Source: JBCBSP01 sp964550935 (lineage in GTDB: Bacteria; Pseudomonadota; Alphaproteobacteria; Caulobacterales; Maricaulaceae). Taken from it: a DNA stretch of 47,711 nt. Location of the stretch: positions 1 to 47,711 of the forward strand of contig CAZKBB010000016.1 of assembly GCA_964550935.1 (NCBI GenBank), written 5' to 3'. A model generated the notes under the pieces. The model saw only the letters and a program-made list of their open reading frames with translations, ran no database searches and had not been told where the DNA came from. A program made the translations under genes and the position numbers. Shown one piece after another: positions 1 through 6,539 of this stretch (within the stretch, counting starts at the first letter, position 1; every line of letters starts with the position of its first letter).

Positions 1-481
1 GCTGTTCCTTGTTCATCAGCGGGCCGACGTCGCGCACCGGGCGGATATCGACCTGGGAGCCCGGCAGGAAGGCCGAGGCGCCGCCGAGATCCACGGTGAA
101 GCCGCCCTTCACGCGGCCCACGATCGCGCCGGTGACGGGCTCTTTCTTCTCGAAGGTCTCCTCGAGGCGATCCCAGGCCTCTTCGCGGCGCGCCTTGTCG
201 CGCGAGAGGACCGCTTCGCCGAGCGCGTTCTCGATGCGCTCCAGATAGACCTCGACATCCTCGCCGGGTTTGGGCGCTTCAGCGCCGGGGCCGGTGAACT
301 CGCGCATGGGCACGCGGCCCTCGGTCTTCAGGCCCACGTCGATCACGACAAGGTCGTTCTCCACCGCAGTCACGCGGCCTTTGACCACGGAGCCTTCGGC
401 CAGGTCGTTGCTGGCCAGGCTCGCTTCGAGCATGTCGGCGAAGTCGTCGCGGCTCGGGGCCGTCTGGGAGGCGTCGGTCAT
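1..481 (-). CDS. rpsA: 30S ribosomal protein S1, N-terminal part (cut by window edge)
   Basis: The minus-strand reading frame starts at an ATG (479-481) and runs off the left end after about 160 codons. It encodes MTDASQTAPSRDDFADMLEA and continues into a typical first S1 domain, with GSVVKGRVTAVENDLVVIDV and the motif KTEGRVP. The second S1 domain begins with TGAIVGRVKGGFTVDL, then GASAFLPGSQVD. The first two S1 domains anchor the protein to the 30S subunit, and the later repeats, outside the window, bind mRNA. A GGAG ribosome binding site lies about 12 nt upstream. The usual alphaproteobacterial neighbour cmk is absent between this gene and aroA. The family call is certain from these motifs; the rest of the gene cannot be seen. 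Confidence 0.95.
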   Translation of the reverse strand, partial: MTDASQTAPSRDDFADMLEASLASNDLAEGSVVKGRVTAVENDLVVIDVGLKTEGRVPMREFTGPGAEAPKPGEDVEVYLERIENALGEAVLSRDKARREEAWDRLEETFEKKEPVTGAIVGRVKGGFTVDLGGASAFLPGSQVDIRPVRDVGPLMNKEQ

Positions 482-783
482 GTGTTCGGGATGCTCCAGG
501 GAAAGTCGAATTCCGGCCGGCCGGTTGTATCCGGCGGTCTTGCCGCTCGGGTCGCGCCGTCTTGTTCATCCGTCCGCGTCCGCGAACGGCCGGAACTGCT
601 CCAATAACGAAAGCGCTTCGAAACGCCGTCTCGTCCGCCGCGACCCGTTGAGGACCGGGCGGCGCGGGTCTCGTCGCGCCGGGTTCCACGCATGCGCCGG
701 TCTTCGGCGCGGGCGCGGCCTTACACCAAAGACGCCAAGCGGGCAAGCGCGCGGGCGAGTCCGGACAGGGCTGCTCGCGCCGC
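482..783. other. Gene-free leader between aroA and rpsA
   Basis: This 302-bp stretch separates the aroA stop from the rpsA start, both on the minus strand. Cytidylate kinase (cmk, about 210 codons) normally occupies this place in related genomes and would not fit. Open frames here, for example minus 478-693, have arginine-rich shadow composition and no recognisable motif. The stretch probably carries the rpsA promoter and leader. I could not pick out a convincing -35/-10 pair or hairpin. Confidence 0.5.
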
Positions 784-2130
784 TCAGACAGGCTCGAGAG
801 CCGCGCCGAGGCTCGCCATATCGGCCATGAAACCGGGATAACTCGTCGCGATCATGGCGACGTCGTCCACCGCCATCCCCCCGCGCGCACCGAGCCCCAG
901 CACGAGCCCTGACATCGCCAGGCGGTGATCGTGCAGCGTCTCCACCCGTCCGCCGCCGGCGACGCCGTCCGGTCCGGCGCCGTCCACGATCAGCCCGTCG
1001 GCTTCCAGGGTCGCGCCGACCCCGGCCGCCTGCAGCATGGCGGCGGACGCGGCGAGCCGGTCGCTCTCCTTCGCGCGCAGCTCCTCCAGCCCGCGCATGT
1101 GCGTGCGCCCGCTGGCGAAGGCGGCCGCGACCGACAGGATCGGATATTCGTCGATCATGGAGGGCGCGCGCTCCGGAGCGACGTCGACGCCCGTCAGCGC
1201 GCTGGAGCGCGCGGTGATGTCGACCAGCGCCTCGCCGCAGCGCTCGCCGGCGGGGGTGAAGGTGAGGTCCGCGCCCATCTCCGCCAGCGTCTCGTAGAGC
1301 CCGAACCGGGCCGGGTTCGTCATCACGCCGCGCACGGTGACCGCGCTGGCCGGCGTGACGAGGGCGGCGACGATCGCGAAGGCGGCCGAGGAGGGATCGC
1401 CCGGCACCGCGATATCGGCGGCGTGAAGCCGCGCCGGTCCGTTCACAGTCGCGATCAGGCTCGCGCCCTCACGCGACACGCTCAGGCTTGCGCCAAACAA
1501 GGGGGCCATCTTTTCAGTGTGATCGCGCGTGGCGCTGGGCTCGACGATCTTCGTCTCGCCGTCAGCCCCGAGCCCGGCCAGAAGGATGGCGCTCTTCACC
1601 TGAGCCGACGCCACAGGCGGAGTGTAGCGGATCGGCGTGAGCGGCGCGCGCCCGTGAAGCGTCACAGGCAAGCGCCCGCCCTCGGCCGGCTCGGCCCGCG
1701 CGCCCATCTCGACCAGCGGGTCGAGCACGCGCGCCATGGGCCGGCGCGACAGGCTGTCATCCCCGGTGAAGCGCGCGCTCAGATCAAAGCGCGCCGCCGC
1801 GCCCATCAGAAGCCGCGCGCCGGTTCCTGAATTGCCCAGATCAAGCGGGCCGGCCGGGCTCGACCAGCGGCCCTCGCTCACGATCGTCCACTCGCCCGGC
1901 CCGGCGCGCCTCACCTCGGCCCCGAGCGCCGCGACCGCGTTCGCCGTGGCGGCGACGTCGGCGCTTTCCAACAGGTTTTTCACCCGGCTTTCGCCCTCGG
2001 CCAACGCGGCAAAGATCAGTGCGCGATGCGAGATCGACTTGTCCGGCGCTGCGGCGATCCGCCCTGACAGGCCTCGCGCAGGGCGCGCGGCGCGCGCGCC
2101 GGATTCGACGGTGGCGTTAGGCTGGCTCAT
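784..2130 (-). CDS. aroA: 3-phosphoshikimate 1-carboxyvinyltransferase (EPSP synthase), class II type
   Basis: EPSP synthase joins phosphoenolpyruvate to shikimate-3-phosphate in the cytosolic shikimate pathway to chorismate. The 448-aa product has the N-terminal substrate loop (DKSISHRALIFAAL), the LDLGNSGTGARLLMG loop, SRRPMARVLDPL, SAQVKSAILLAGL, RDHTEKM, PGDPSSAAF, DEYPILSVAAAFA, KESDRLAA and a C-terminal DHRLAMS. The SAQVK and RDHTE motifs and the overall pattern resemble the class II (Agrobacterium CP4-like) group. In the PEP-site loop this protein has Gly (GNSGTG) where CP4 has Ala (GNAATG). The ATG at 2128-2130 matches the family start. The FYDLN-family gene is divergent. The family assignment is secure; the class is read from motifs remembered for CP4. 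Confidence 0.96.
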   Translation of the reverse strand: MSQPNATVESGARAARPARGLSGRIAAAPDKSISHRALIFAALAEGESRVKNLLESADVAATANAVAALGAEVRRAGPGEWTIVSEGRWSSPAGPLDLGNSGTGARLLMGAAARFDLSARFTGDDSLSRRPMARVLDPLVEMGARAEPAEGGRLPVTLHGRAPLTPIRYTPPVASAQVKSAILLAGLGADGETKIVEPSATRDHTEKMAPLFGASLSVSREGASLIATVNGPARLHAADIAVPGDPSSAAFAIVAALVTPASAVTVRGVMTNPARFGLYETLAEMGADLTFTPAGERCGEALVDITARSSALTGVDVAPERAPSMIDEYPILSVAAAFASGRTHMRGLEELRAKESDRLAASAAMLQAAGVGATLEADGLIVDGAGPDGVAGGGRVETLHDHRLAMSGLVLGLGARGGMAVDDVAMIATSYPGFMADMASLGAALEPV

Positions 2131-2252
2131 GGCGATCCGGTGACGGCGCGTCCGGGGGCTTGCGGCGGAGGCGGGAAAGGGTTTTGACAGGACCGGGAGA
2201 ACGTGGCAACTCGCGCGCCGATTTTGCGGCCCCGCCTCGAAGGAAGACAGCT

Positions 2253-2723
2253 GTGGCGAAACCTGACCTTGGAACGAAACGCGTTTGCCCCGAAACGGGC
2301 AAGAAATTCTACGATCTGAACAAGGACCCGGTCGTGTCGCCGTTCACGGGCAAGGAGTATCCGGTCTCCGTCTTCGAGGAGGCCAAGGCCGCGCCGCCCC
2401 CGAGAAAGGCCGCCAAGCCCAAGCCGGCGCCCAAGGAAAAGCCTGAGGACGACGAAGACGAGGCCGACGCCGCCCCGGCCGAGGACGAGTCCGACGACGA
2501 CACCGACGACGACACCGGCGACGATGAAGCCAAGATCGACGAGCCGCCGCTCAAAGTCGCCAGCACCGACGACGACGATGATGACGACGACAGCGACGAC
2601 CTGCCCGAGGGCTTTTCCGACGACGATGATGACGAGTCCAGCTCGAGCGACGACCTGCTCGAAGATGACGATGATGATTTCGACGCCGACATCGCCGTCG
2701 ACGACGACGACGAGACCAGCTGA
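2253..2723 (+). CDS. FYDLN acid domain protein (TIGR02300 family)
   Basis: The 156-aa protein begins at a GTG (VAKPDLGTKRVCPETGKKFY) preceded by an AAGGAAG ribosome binding site. An upstream in-frame extension to 2160 has no matching homology. Residues 1-50 carry the conserved KRVCPETGKKFYDLNKDP block that names the family, with a single Cys and a Zn-ribbon-like look. A Lys/Pro/Ala linker and an extremely acidic tail made largely of Asp runs (about residues 70-156) follow. The function is unknown. The family is widespread in alphaproteobacteria and commonly sits next to tRNA-Ala and aroA, as here. The tail probably makes the protein highly anionic and disordered. A minus-strand serine-rich frame over the Asp codons is an artefact. 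Confidence 0.9.
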   Translation: MAKPDLGTKRVCPETGKKFYDLNKDPVVSPFTGKEYPVSVFEEAKAAPPPRKAAKPKPAPKEKPEDDEDEADAAPAEDESDDDTDDDTGDDEAKIDEPPLKVASTDDDDDDDDSDDLPEGFSDDDDDESSSSDDLLEDDDDDFDADIAVDDDDETS

Positions 2724-2764
2724 TCCGGCCCTGGAGAGGGCTGCGCGCGGCGCGCGCAAAACAC

Positions 2765-2793
2765 TTGATCGCGGTGCGCGGCCTGACTAAGTT
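2765..2793 (+). promoter_or_regulatory. Putative sigma-70 promoter of tRNA-Ala
   Basis: TTGATC (2765-2770) and TAAGTT (2788-2793) are separated by exactly 17 bp, about 90 bp before the tRNA-Ala gene and after the FYDLN gene. The -35 is close to consensus and the -10 is moderate. A small GCCCT-GGAG-AGGGC hairpin just after the FYDLN stop suggests the upstream transcript ends before this promoter. Confidence 0.5.
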
Positions 2794-2883
2794 CCGCGCT
2801 CGCTCAGGCCCGGGGCGGCGTCCCAACGCCGCCGTGACCGGCCCGGAACGCGACATCCGCCGGCCCTTGCGCCGGATCGGAAC

Positions 2884-2959
<76 letters not shown>

Positions 2960-2976
2960 TTTCCCAAGTCCTCCCT

Positions 2977-3046
2977 CGCGTCCGCTCGGTCGGTCCTCGC
3001 TGAAGCTGCGGGCGGGCGGGCGCCCTTGCGAACCCTGGCGGGTTCG
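2977..3046 (+). repeat. 70-bp direct repeat, copy A
   Basis: The copy starts CGCGTCCGCTCGGTCGGTCC and ends GGCGGGTTCG. It matches copy B at 3186-3255 over 70 bp with 6 mismatches by my alignment (about 91% identity) and no gaps. It lies just after the tRNA-Ala 3' end. The copy is followed by CCAGCTCCACCAT (about 3059-3071), which resembles the tRNA 3' end CTGGCTCCACCAT. The stretch 2960-3383 holds no credible gene; its open frames have repeat-derived Arg/Pro-rich composition. Confidence 0.75.
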
Positions 3047-3185
3047 AACTTGCTTCATCCAGCTCCACCATCCTTCGCTCAGCTCACGCACGCTTCGGCC
3101 AGGCGAGCCGACATCAATCATTCGAGCTAAGGGTGTCTCGCCGAAGCCGGAAGGCGAAGGCGGGGCGGTGTTTCCAGTTCTTCCG

Positions 3186-3255
3186 CGCGTCCGCTCGGTC
3201 GGTCCTTGCTCACGCTGCGGGCGGGCGGTCGCCCTTGCGGACCCTTGCGGGTTCG
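3186..3255 (+). repeat. 70-bp direct repeat, copy B
   Basis: This is the second copy of the 70-bp element at 2977-3046, in the same orientation, 139 bp further on. It contains self-complementary segments such as the GGGCGG/CCGCCC type. It may be a dispersed intergenic repeat of this lineage rather than a one-off duplication. Confidence 0.75.
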
Positions 3256-3383
3256 GGGCCGTCGCACAGTGCTGTGACGCCGCGCCACGGCGGCTTGACC
3301 GGCGCAACTAGCGATGGTAGCTGCAAAAATAAGTCGCGCATAGAGCGCACCGTCCGCCCGCACCGGTTCAACCCGCCCTCAGG

Positions 3384-4076
3384 ATGACGTGTCGAATGCT
3401 TTCATCGCCGTTCGACACGCTTTCCTTGACCCCGGCGGCCGTGGTGTTCGATTGCGACGGCTTGCTCATGGACACCGAGGCGTGCTGGACGGTGGCGGAG
3501 ACCGAACTGTTCGCCCGGCGCGGCTTGTCGTTCGGCGTGGAGGAGAAGCGCGCGCTGATCGGAAAATCCGTCCCGGATGCGGCCGCCGCGCTTCAAACGC
3601 TCCTGAAGGACACCGCGTCGCCGCGTCAACTTGCGACTGAACTCCTGGCGGCGGTGGAGCGCGCCCTGGAGGCGCGAAGCGACCCGATGACGGGCGCTCA
3701 CGCCGTGCTCAAGCGCATCCCCGAGGCTATTCCCGTCTGCGTCGCGAGCAATTCGCCGACCCGTCTGCTCCGGGCCGCGATCGCGCGCGGTGGCTTTAAG
3801 CGCCGCTTCGAGTTCCTCATTTCCAACGAGGAGGTCGAGCGCCCCAAGCCGCACCCGGACATCTATATCGAGGCGGCGCGCCGGCTCGGCGCCGATCCCT
3901 CGGCCTGCGTCGCGTTCGAGGACTCCGAAAGCGGCTGCCGCGCGGCGGCTGACGCGGGTTTCGTGGTCGTCGGCGTGCCCTACTTGCCGGGCTCCAAGCT
4001 CAGCGCCCATGTCCTCGCTGATCGCCTGGACGCGCGAGATCTCATCGCCGCGGTGTCGAAATGGCGCGTCGCTTAG
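3384..4076 (+). CDS. HAD superfamily phosphatase, subfamily IA
   Basis: The 230-aa protein has all four HAD motifs in order. Motif I is VVFDCDGLLMDTE, with nucleophile Asp23 and acid Asp25. Motif II is VASNSPTR. The motif III lysine lies in ERPKPHPDIY, and motif IV is AFEDSESGCRAA. A helical cap between motifs I and II marks the beta-phosphoglucomutase/sugar-phosphatase type. It is a cytosolic Mg-dependent phosphohydrolase, probably of a sugar phosphate or similar small phosphate ester; the substrate cannot be told. The start is either the ATG at 3384 or the one at 3396, as neither has a strong ribosome binding site. Its 3' end overlaps the start of the truncated PrmC-like frame by 16 bp. Membership of the downstream peptide locus is possible but unproven. 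Confidence 0.9.
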   Translation: MTCRMLSSPFDTLSLTPAAVVFDCDGLLMDTEACWTVAETELFARRGLSFGVEEKRALIGKSVPDAAAALQTLLKDTASPRQLATELLAAVERALEARSDPMTGAHAVLKRIPEAIPVCVASNSPTRLLRAAIARGGFKRRFEFLISNEEVERPKPHPDIYIEAARRLGADPSACVAFEDSESGCRAAADAGFVVVGVPYLPGSKLSAHVLADRLDARDLIAAVSKWRVA

Positions 4077-4486
4077 CCGACCGCCGGCCGCCCTCGCCAC
4101 GCGCGGACCTCGTGGTCCGGCTCGTTGAGGCCGGCCTGTCCCCAGCTCAGGCCGCTCGGGATGTAGACCACATGCTTGAGATCGCCTCGGAGCCGGGCGT
4201 CAGGGGGGCGCTTTCGCATAGCGCGGCGCTGGAGGCGTGGACCGAGGCCCGCGCGGCGGCTGTTCCGTTCGGCTACGTCACTGGTCGTACGAAGTTCTGC
4301 CAGTACTGGTTCAAGGTGGAGGCCGGCGTGCTCGTTTCCTTAATTGGAGGAATTTCGCCGAACATTCCGGTTGCAGACTCCGTTTCGCACTTGACCGCGG
4401 CGACAGGCGGTCCGGGCCGTCATCGAACTGCAGGTCTTGACACAAGTCAATGCGTTAAGTTGTATCAAATCCCGATACTCGCGTAA
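4061..4486 (+). pseudogene. Truncated PrmC/HemK-like methyltransferase N-terminus
   Basis: The 141-codon frame overlaps the HAD gene end. Residues about 10-95 resemble the N-terminal helical domain of PrmC (release-factor glutamine methyltransferase): LVVRLVEAGLSPAQAARDVD, then VPFGYVTGRTKF and WFKVEAGVLV. These mirror the PrmC elements 'P-x-A-Y-I-T-G-x-x-x-F' and 'F-x-V-x-x-x-V-L-I-P-R'. Similarity stops right after VLV (about 4335), where PrmC should continue with PR-x-E-T-E and the SAM-binding domain. The remaining frame (SLIGGISPNIPV...) looks unrelated and the DNA becomes visibly AT-richer. I infer a decayed or interrupted gene, with the peptide locus beginning at the break. Alternatively it is a standalone small protein. 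Confidence 0.5.
4437..4465 (+). promoter_or_regulatory. Putative promoter with overlapping palindromic operator for the RiPP-like locus
   Basis: A perfect -35 TTGACA (4437-4442) is followed after 17 bp by TTGTAT (4460-4465), about 90 bp before the precursor ATG. The -35 lies in the inverted repeat TTGAC-ACAA-GTCAA (4437-4450), which could be a repressor or activator site. The surrounding 4330-4510 DNA is clearly AT-richer than its flanks. Confidence 0.5.
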
Positions 4487-4553
4487 CATTAGTGTCGAGA
4501 CTTGGGTCCAGTTCGACCGGACCGTTCATCTCTCGCAGAAAAGGAGGCGAGTA

Positions 4554-4730
4554 ATGTTGTTCAAGAAGCAAAAGACGCGCAGCAAGGTGCCGTCGCTCAA
4601 GGTCCTTGAGGCGTGCGACTTCCGGCGCGTGGCCGGAGGCGTCGGCACGAATGGTCAGGCGACGTCCGAGCATGGTCTGCGCGGCCAGGTCGGGCTGCGC
4701 CACACCGCCGGCGCCAGCGCCGACGTCTAA
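4554..4730 (+). CDS. Small RiPP-precursor-like peptide with double-glycine leader
   Basis: The 58-aa peptide starts at the ATG at 4554 behind an AAAAGGAGG ribosome binding site, the strongest in this part of the window. An upstream in-frame ATG at 4437 lies inside the promoter and has no such site. Residues 1-29 look like a leader: basic start (MLFKKQKTRSK), P13-x-L15, then LEACDFRRVAGG ending in Gly28-Gly29, as in leaders cut by C39 peptidase transporters. The 29-residue tail begins VGTNGQATSEHG. It is rich in Gly, Thr and Ser, repeats GLR (41-43, 47-49), and has no Cys or aromatic residue. The next three genes follow on the same strand with short gaps. No close match is known to me; the RiPP role is inferred from leader form and context. 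Confidence 0.6.
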   Translation: MLFKKQKTRSKVPSLKVLEACDFRRVAGGVGTNGQATSEHGLRGQVGLRHTAGASADV

Positions 4731-4755
4731 CGCGCCGGCTCGGGGAGTTCGGCGA

Positions 4756-5541
4756 ATGTCGGCAGACGAGTTCTCGTCGGCGGGCGCTCACGAGCTCCCT
4801 GAGCTTGCGATCCGGTTCCTTCGTTTTGCAGACGACGCCGTCGAGCCGCGTCCGGCCGACGCGGAGTTGAGCGGCGCGGTTTCACTGCGCGCGCGTCGGT
4901 TCTGCAGCCCATTCCTCGCCGCATCGTCGCTAGGCTGGTTCGTCTACCCCCCGATCGACTTCTCGCTGGTCTGGACGGGATCGGAATTCTATTGGCGCCC
5001 GAACGGCGACCCGCATTGGGTGGTCTGTGAGCGGGTCTATCTGCCGGGCTTCGTGGAGCGGTTCCAGTCCGTCGCACCGGAGGCCAACCAGCTGGATGCG
5101 ACGGCGTTTCTGGAGATCTTTCCGGAGCAGGGGGCGATTCAGGTCTGGTCCGGCTGGGCGGCGCGCACCAACCCGGGTTGGACACTGTGGAGCTGCGCGC
5201 CGATCAACCGGCCTGGCCCGTCAGCGTATCGCGTCCTCAATGCGGTCATAGAGAGCGATTGGTGGCCCGGCCCGGTGATTACTGTTTTGCAGTTCCAAAA
5301 GACCGACATTCCGGTGAATTTCCGTCGGCGGCGGCCGATGTTCCAGATCGTTCCGATGCCCTATGCCGTGCAGAACGCGGTCGAGCGCTGCGAACAGACG
5401 ATCGTTCCAGGCCTGGAGGCCTTCGACGAGGACGATTGGCGCCGGCATGGAGAGCTTTACGAGCGGCGCAACTCCGGATCCGCGGGCGAGTACGCGCGCC
5501 GCGCCCGCCAGCGCGCCCAACGCGACCGGAACGGACGCTAA
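4756..5541 (+). CDS. DUF6065-like protein, candidate peptide-associated enzyme
   Basis: The 261-aa protein starts at the ATG at 4756 (MSADEFSSAG), 25 bp after the peptide stop, with GGGGAG upstream. Conserved-looking blocks are ASSLGWFVYPPIDFSLVW (57-74), FYWRPNG, QVWSGWAARTNPGWTLW (129-145), ESDWWPGPVI (166-175) and TDIPVNFRRRRPMFQIVP (183-200). The pattern of an N-terminal 'GW-x-hydrophobic-P', a central 'RT-x-PGW' and a later 'E-x-DWW-x-x-P' resembles what I remember of DUF6065. The protein is soluble and aromatic-rich, with no transmembrane segment. The biochemical role is unknown. Its position between the peptide and the nucleotidyltransferase suggests that it acts on, or binds, the peptide. 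The DUF label is from memory and should be treated as provisional. Confidence 0.6.
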   Translation: MSADEFSSAGAHELPELAIRFLRFADDAVEPRPADAELSGAVSLRARRFCSPFLAASSLGWFVYPPIDFSLVWTGSEFYWRPNGDPHWVVCERVYLPGFVERFQSVAPEANQLDATAFLEIFPEQGAIQVWSGWAARTNPGWTLWSCAPINRPGPSAYRVLNAVIESDWWPGPVITVLQFQKTDIPVNFRRRRPMFQIVPMPYAVQNAVERCEQTIVPGLEAFDEDDWRRHGELYERRNSGSAGEYARRARQRAQRDRNGR

Positions 5542-5570
5542 GCTGTCCGGTCTTGGGAGACCTATCGAGC

Positions 5571-6530
5571 ATGCCACATCTCTCGGTCGAACGGCGTCTG
5601 GAGCTTGTTCGTCTCGCCTGCCGGGCGAGCGTCGCTCATTTTTCTGGTCAAGAGGCGCCAGACATCGACGGTGTCGGGTTGGAGCTGGATGATCTCCAAT
5701 TCTTGCTCATTGAGAACTTCGACAGCGCGATTTATCTGCCCTACGACCCGAGCGCCCCCGCTCAGCGGCTCTACGACGCTCTGTGGCGCGAACAACGCCT
5801 CGCTGAAGCGGAGCTGGCCTCGGCGCTAAGCGGCGCCGAATTCGACTGGGCCGTGGTCCAGGGGATGGAGGCCGGCGCCAACGCGTTTCGCGGCGAAGCT
5901 TTCTCCAGGCGCGGCGATATCGATCTCTTGGTCACCGCGCAAAGCATGACTGCGGTCGAAGACGTGTTGCGCTCGCTCGGCATGGCTCAGCTTGCGCTTA
6001 ATGAAGTGACGAAAGAGCCGGTCGAGGTGACCCCTGAATACGCCGCGGCCGTGGAACGCGATCAGTATTTCGGGAAGCGGTTCAGCTACTCTTTCGTCAG
6101 GCCGTTGGACGTCGCCGACGATGTCCTTGAGGTCATGCCGGACATGCTCACCCCGATGTTCCGCGACAATGGGGGCGTGAAGGCGTTCGTGAGCGTGGAG
6201 CCGGTTATGGACTACAGCGAACGCATGACCGCTGAACGCGTTCTGCACGACGCACGCGTACCGGAGCGCCGCTATCTCGTCGCTGAGGCGAATTTCGTCA
6301 TCTCGGCGAAGCGGCTGATCGACGGCTTGGCGGCCGGAGACAACAAGCTGCGTCTCGTTTGCGAACTCTGCGTGCGGCGGGCGCAGGGGCCGGACTGGAC
6401 CCGAGTGGAGCAATTCGCGCAGCGATGGGGTGAAGCCGAGGCGCTGGACGCCGCGCTCGGCCTCGTCGGCTACGCCATGAGCGCGGCGGCGGCGGATCGC
6501 CCCCCCCGCCGCACTCGGCGGTTATCTTGA
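5571..6530 (+). CDS. Nucleotidyltransferase family protein (NTP_transf_5 type)
   Basis: The 319-aa protein starts at the ATG at 5571 (MPHLSVERRL) with GGGAGA upstream, 29 bp after the previous stop. A longer frame from 5178 is a shadow of the previous gene. Residues 97-121 (VQGMEAGANAF...RRGDIDLLV) carry the Asp-x-Asp metal site of the polymerase-beta-type fold, placed as in PF14907 proteins, where 'KG' precedes 'R-x-x-GDIDLLV'. Here the usual Lys is Gln98. The C-terminal half is helical (KLRLVCELCVRR, DWTRVEQFAQ), as in that family. PF14907 proteins are known companions of RiPP clusters, especially lasso peptides, and are mostly uncharacterised. It may nucleotidylate the peptide or a small substrate; that is inference. 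Confidence 0.7.
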   Translation: MPHLSVERRLELVRLACRASVAHFSGQEAPDIDGVGLELDDLQFLLIENFDSAIYLPYDPSAPAQRLYDALWREQRLAEAELASALSGAEFDWAVVQGMEAGANAFRGEAFSRRGDIDLLVTAQSMTAVEDVLRSLGMAQLALNEVTKEPVEVTPEYAAAVERDQYFGKRFSYSFVRPLDVADDVLEVMPDMLTPMFRDNGGVKAFVSVEPVMDYSERMTAERVLHDARVPERRYLVAEANFVISAKRLIDGLAAGDNKLRLVCELCVRRAQGPDWTRVEQFAQRWGEAEALDAALGLVGYAMSAAAADRPPRRTRRLS

Positions 6531-6539
6531 GCGCGCCGC

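Noticed and set aside
279..746. Minus-strand frame between aroA and rpsA as a possible cmk
   Set aside because: It has no P-loop or kinase motif, is Arg/Pro-rich, and overlaps the rpsA start in another frame.
2309..2764. Minus-strand Ser-rich frame over the Asp-rich FYDLN tail
   Set aside because: Asp codons (GAC/GAT) read as Ser-type codons on the other strand; pure composition artefact.
4437..4553. N-terminal extension of the precursor peptide to the ATG at 4437
   Set aside because: The ATG lies at the -35 box and has no ribosome binding site; the ATG at 4554 has AAAAGGAGG.
5178..5570. N-terminal 131-residue extension of the nucleotidyltransferase
   Set aside because: It overlaps the DUF6065-like gene out of frame and is Arg/Pro-rich without motifs.
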